Shown here: in pieces, positions 61,240 to 64,000 of the stretch
How positions within the stretch are numbered: position 1 is the first letter of the stretch
Layout of the letters: every line of letters begins with the position of its first letter
NCBI RefSeq assembly: GCF_027922005.1
Contig: NZ_BSEV01000002.1
Coordinates: forward strand, 434,001-498,000
DNA from: Streptosporangium carneum
GTDB lineage: Bacteria > Actinomycetota > Actinomycetes > Streptosporangiales > Streptosporangiaceae
DNA: 64,000 bases
Direction: 5' to 3'
Program-made: the position numbers and the translations under genes
Notes under the pieces: generated by a model
The model's input: the letters and a program-made list of their open reading frames with translations, nothing else
The model's database searches: none
What the model was told of the DNA's origin: nothing

Positions 61240-62165
61240 AGGATCATCCTGCGCCCCATGACGTGGTAGCCGAGCCGGGCGAACGACGCCGCCATGGGCG
61301 CGTTGCCCACGTCGGTGTTGTCGTTGACCTCCGGCGCGCCCTCGGCGGTGAAGATGTGCAGCGCCTCGGTGACCAGGTCGTCGGCGTAGCCGTGACCCCG
61401 GTGGGCGGGGTCGACCCCGACGTAGCCGACCGTCGCCGACCTGTCGTTACGGGTGGGCATGACGATTCCGACCAGTTCACCGGAGGCGTCGCGGGCGAGC
61501 CGCCAGCGCCCCCGCCCACCGGCCATCCCCGCGACCGCGGCCACCGTCCCCTTCGCGGTCTCCCGTGCGCCCTGCTCCGCGAGGGTGCGCCTGTCCCAGG
61601 CGTCCAGGCTGCCCTCGAGGACCCTGACCAGCAGGTCGACCACGAGTCGGTCGTCGTCGGCCGGGGTGAAGGCGAGCCGGGTCGACCTGGGCGGCAGTCC
61701 CTGCTCGGGGGTCCAGCGCAGGTTGAGCCGCTCGACGGACCGACGCCACCCGGCCTGCTCGGCCCCGCGGATCCGGTCGGTGGCGTCGGCCACCGCCTCG
61801 GGTCGCTCATGCCAGTCGGCGGGCAGGACCAGGTGGTACTCGGGCCGCTCGCCCGTCCCTTCAGGGGCAGGCAGCACGGCGTGGGCGGCCCGCAGCAGGG
61901 CGGCTCCCACCTCGATCCGGTCGGGGCCGAGCCCCGGGTCGAACCAGTCGAGGCTGTAAGGACGCTCGGAGCCGCGCGGCCCCCAGAACGCGGCGCGCGC
62001 GACCACCTCGTCGCCGCGCAGCGCCACCCAGACCCATCCGGGCCGGTAGTCGCGCTCGTCAAAGGACAGGGGCCACGTCCCGACGCCCGAGGCGGGCAGC
62101 GGTCCGTAGCGGTGGAACAGGTCGAACTCGCCCGCTTCGAGCGGACGGAAAAGCAGATCTGACAC
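61233..62165 (-). CDS. two-domain GNAT acetyltransferase, 310 aa
   Basis: GTG 62165 has CTGGAG 8 bases upstream. The C-terminal GNAT domain has motif A VGVDPAHRGHGYADDLV (acetyl-CoA pyrophosphate loop, R-x-x-G-x-G/A type) and the following DNTDVGNAPMAASFARLGY, typical of GNATs. The N-terminal ~150 residues form a second GNAT-like half, as in mycothiol-synthase-like proteins, without an obvious acetyl-CoA loop. The substrate is unknown. The stop codon lies in the degraded last unit of the 38-bp repeat. A short ORF with a strong ribosome site precedes the gene by 36 bases. Confidence 0.85.
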   Translation of the reverse strand: MSDLLFRPLEAGEFDLFHRYGPLPASGVGTWPLSFDERDYRPGWVWVALRGDEVVARAAFWGPRGSERPYSLDWFDPGLGPDRIEVGAALLRAAHAVLPAPEGTGERPEYHLVLPADWHERPEAVADATDRIRGAEQAGWRRSVERLNLRWTPEQGLPPRSTRLAFTPADDDRLVVDLLVRVLEGSLDAWDRRTLAEQGARETAKGTVAAVAGMAGGRGRWRLARDASGELVGIVMPTRNDRSATVGYVGVDPAHRGHGYADDLVTEALHIFTAEGAPEVNDNTDVGNAPMAASFARLGYHVMGRRMILI

Positions 62166-62200
62166 GTGAAACTCCAGACAGCGGGTGCGCTCTCCGGATC

Positions 62201-62251
62201 TCAGGCGGTCCGCCGCCCGAGGCGGGAGCGCGTGACCAGGTTGGCGAACAT
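62201..62251 (-). CDS. possible leader peptide, 16 aa
   Basis: On the minus strand, GAGGAGGTGAGGAG precedes an ATG that opens MFANLVTRSRLGRRTA and stops with TGA, 36 bases before the GNAT start. The ribosome site is one of the strongest in the window, and the peptide is Arg-rich (four of its last eight residues include R or RR). It may be a translated leader that couples or attenuates GNAT expression. It is too short to judge by codon use. Confidence 0.4.
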   Translation of the reverse strand: MFANLVTRSRLGRRTA

Positions 62252-62329
62252 CTGCTCCTCACCTCCTCATGCTCGAAGGGACGATCAGGTTAGCCGTGGG
62301 GACGACCCGCCCTCAACCGGATAACGCGG

Positions 62330-62560
62330 CCGGCGCACCCGCCGAAGGGGCGGCGGGGCCGGCGAGCCCTCCCGACCCGTGCCAGGCCCGCGCCCTCAGC
62401 CATGCCCGCGCCCGACGCCTCCGCGCCCCCGGCCATGCCGGGTGACGCCCCGTACCCCGGTCATGCCCGGCGACGCCCCCTGTACCCCGGCCATGCCCAG
62501 CCATGCCGGGACATGTCCCGGCCATGTCCCGGCGTCGCCCCGCGCCCCGGCCGTGCCCCC
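62330..62560. repeat. GC-rich imperfect repeats in the intergenic region before the NAT gene
   Basis: The stretch contains many near-copies of ccatgccgg / catgcccgg / cggcgacgcc words in loose tandem order, with no frame that looks coding on either strand. The 424-base gap (62166-62589) otherwise holds the leader ORF and both divergent promoters; I cannot place their hexamers. Confidence 0.45.
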
Positions 62561-62589
62561 GGAGACCGCTCTCCGCATATGGTGACGGG

Positions 62590-63438
62590 GTGATCGACGT
62601 CGGCGCCTACCTCCGCAGGATCGGTGTCAGGGCCGAGGGCCCGCCCAGCGCGGAGTCGCTTCGCCTGCTCCACAGGGCGCACGTCGAGAGCGTGCCGTAC
62701 GAATGTCTGGACATCTGGCTCGGCCGTCCCACGACGGTCGACCCGGTGGAGTCGGCCGCGCGGATCACGCGTGGCCGGGGCGGCTACTGCTACCACCTCA
62801 ACGGCGCGTTCGCCCTGCTGCTCGAGACGCTCGGCTACCGGGTGGCCCGGCACGTCGGCGGCTCCCAGTACGACGCGCGGTCTCCCGCGGGCGCCGACGG
62901 CGGACACCTCGTGCTCACGGTGACCGGCCTGCCGAGCGCGGACAACCCCGGCGGCGGGTGGATGGTCGACCAGGGGCTCGGCGACGGGCTCCACGAGCCG
63001 CTCCCCCTCGCCGAGGGCGTCTACCGCCAGGGCCCCTTCACCTACGGCCTGCGCCCCTCCCAGGCGGAACCCGGCGGGTGGCGGTTCGACCATGATCCGC
63101 GCGGCACCTTCCTCGGCCTGGACTTCCGCCCGGAACCCGTTCAGATGTCGGCGTTCGCCGCCATGCACGAGTTCCTGTCCACCTCGCCCGAGTCAGGATT
63201 CGTACGCGTGGCCACGGTGCAGCGACGCGACGCCACGGGCGTCGACATCGTGCGGGGCCTGGTCCTGACCCGTCTCGGCGAGCGCGAGCACACCATGATC
63301 CTGGAGACCGAACGCGACTACTTCGAGATGCTGGCCGACGTCTTCGCCCTTTCCCTGGACGACGTGACACCCACCGAACGCGCCAAACTCTGGCGTCGCC
63401 TGTGGACCGCCCACGAGCAGTGGTCCGGACTGCGCTGA
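62590..63438 (+). CDS. arylamine N-acetyltransferase, 282 aa
   Basis: Start GTG 62590 (MIDVGAYLRRIG) is chosen over the upstream open frame, which is repeat-derived. The NAT catalytic triad is in place: Cys in RGGYCYHLNGAF (~res 77), His in GGHLVLTV (~115) and Asp in MVDQGLGD (~130). The N-terminal NIPYEN-like element appears as ESVPYECLDI (~38-47). These enzymes transfer acetyl from acetyl-CoA to aromatic amines or hydrazines, or act as amide synthases in some antibiotic pathways; nothing around it indicates a pathway. It stands alone. Confidence 0.9.
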   Translation: MIDVGAYLRRIGVRAEGPPSAESLRLLHRAHVESVPYECLDIWLGRPTTVDPVESAARITRGRGGYCYHLNGAFALLLETLGYRVARHVGGSQYDARSPAGADGGHLVLTVTGLPSADNPGGGWMVDQGLGDGLHEPLPLAEGVYRQGPFTYGLRPSQAEPGGWRFDHDPRGTFLGLDFRPEPVQMSAFAAMHEFLSTSPESGFVRVATVQRRDATGVDIVRGLVLTRLGEREHTMILETERDYFEMLADVFALSLDDVTPTERAKLWRRLWTAHEQWSGLR

Positions 63439-63560
63439 TCCCGTACTGGTCCCGCGCTGATCCCGTGCCGGCCCCGTACTGGTCCCGTACTGGTCCCGCG
63501 CCGGCTCAGCGCCGCTCCAGCGGGAAACCTCCTGCCGCGAATCGCTCCTCCACAGGAAAG
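63439..63560. repeat. short repeats after the NAT gene
   Basis: The words gtactggtcccg and gatcccgtactgg recur four to five times between 63443 and 63510, with no coding frame. A second small cluster of cacatacggacgct-like words lies at 63640-63690. The remaining bases to 63816 are the upstream region of the kinase gene. Confidence 0.5.
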
Positions 63561-63816
63561 ACGGATGGGGTCGAAGCGCCGTTCGCCTGTCCCGTGCCCC
63601 TCCACGGGAGGGGTCATGGGCGGTTCGTCCCTTCACTTACGGACACATGCGGACGCTCACATACGGATACATACGGACGCTTTCGGGGTGACCTCACACG
63701 CCGACGAGAACGCGCGTGACACTACGAAGACCGAAGCCAGGGCCAAGTGGCCGGAATGCGATCCTCATTCATTGGTCCATATGCCGCTAAGTGGCTATGT
63801 TGCTGTCCGCGATGGG

Positions 63817-64000
63817 ATGGCGAACGGGGTGAACGGGATCGACACTCGAGTGCTAGCGGGCCGCTACCGCCTGCTCAACCCCCTCGCCGAGGGCGGGACG
63901 GGCGCGGTCTGGCTCGCCGCCGACGAGATGCTCCGCCGTGACGTGGCGGTCAAGGAGGTACGGCTCCCGCCGGACCTCGACCCCGTCAGGCGGCAGGAGG
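63817..64000 (+). CDS. Ser/Thr protein kinase, N-terminus (cut by window end)
   Basis: ATG 63817 opens MANGVNGIDTRVLAGRYRLL, followed by the glycine-rich loop LAEGGTGAVWLAAD and the ATP-binding Lys in RDVAVKEVRLP, the first two subdomains of PknB-type kinases. GTG 63829 is an alternative start. The remainder lies beyond the window. Confidence 0.85.
   Translation, partial: MANGVNGIDTRVLAGRYRLLNPLAEGGTGAVWLAADEMLRRDVAVKEVRLPPDLDPVRRQE

Overview
The window is about 70% GC with strong third-position GC bias, GTG and TTG starts, and genes packed with 4-bp ATGA/GTGA overlaps. The gene content (Pgl-type phage growth limitation, type III Wadjet, LAL-type LuxR regulator, STM4015-like protein, NlpC/P60 protein, arylamine N-acetyltransferase, Ser/Thr kinase) points to a filamentous actinomycete of the Streptomycetales/Streptosporangiales kind. 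The genus cannot be settled from the sequence.

Bases 1 to about 40,000 form a dense anti-mobile-element island, almost all on the + strand. (i) 22-7978: a four-gene operon of a degenerate J-domain protein, a GrpE-like coiled-coil protein, an Hsp70 fused to a C-terminal NYN/PIN-type RNase domain, and a 1536-residue SF2 helicase with a C-terminal DUF1998 cysteine module. It ends in a hairpin. I do not recognise this as a described system, and it is the main novelty candidate. (ii) 8188-22510: pglW-pglX-pglY-pglZ, the core of BREX type 2, without brxD or brxHI in view. The middle of pglX drops to about 38% GC. (iii) 23181-31791: a pPIWI-RE operon of a RecB/Cas4-like nuclease, a pPIWI-associated restriction-endonuclease-like protein, a DinG/XPD-like FeS helicase and the pPIWI-RE protein. 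(iv) 31919-39967: jetABCD, a type III Wadjet condensin-like plasmid-defence system.

Bases 39,964 to 42,355 look like the island's edge. They hold a 3' scrap of a VOC/glyoxalase gene, a scrap of a TPR gene, an intact STM4015-like leucine-rich protein, a small gene broken by a stop and a frameshift, and a tRNA-Arg(CCG) whose 3' end and terminator face the island.

Bases 42,459 to 64,000 read as ordinary chromosome: an NlpC/P60 protein, a receiver-only response regulator, a LAL regulator, LysE and alpha/beta hydrolase genes (convergent, overlapping), two TetR regulators with visible operators, an EmrB/QacA-type MFS pump, a D-amino-acid cluster (D-aminoacylase, DSD1-like PLP enzyme, RidA, uncharacterised protein), a two-component system whose histidine kinase runs without a stop into a DUF4173-type membrane protein, a GNAT enzyme with a possible leader peptide, an arylamine N-acetyltransferase, and the start of a Ser/Thr kinase. 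This half is rich in short tandem repeats with periods of 9, 24 and 38 bp.
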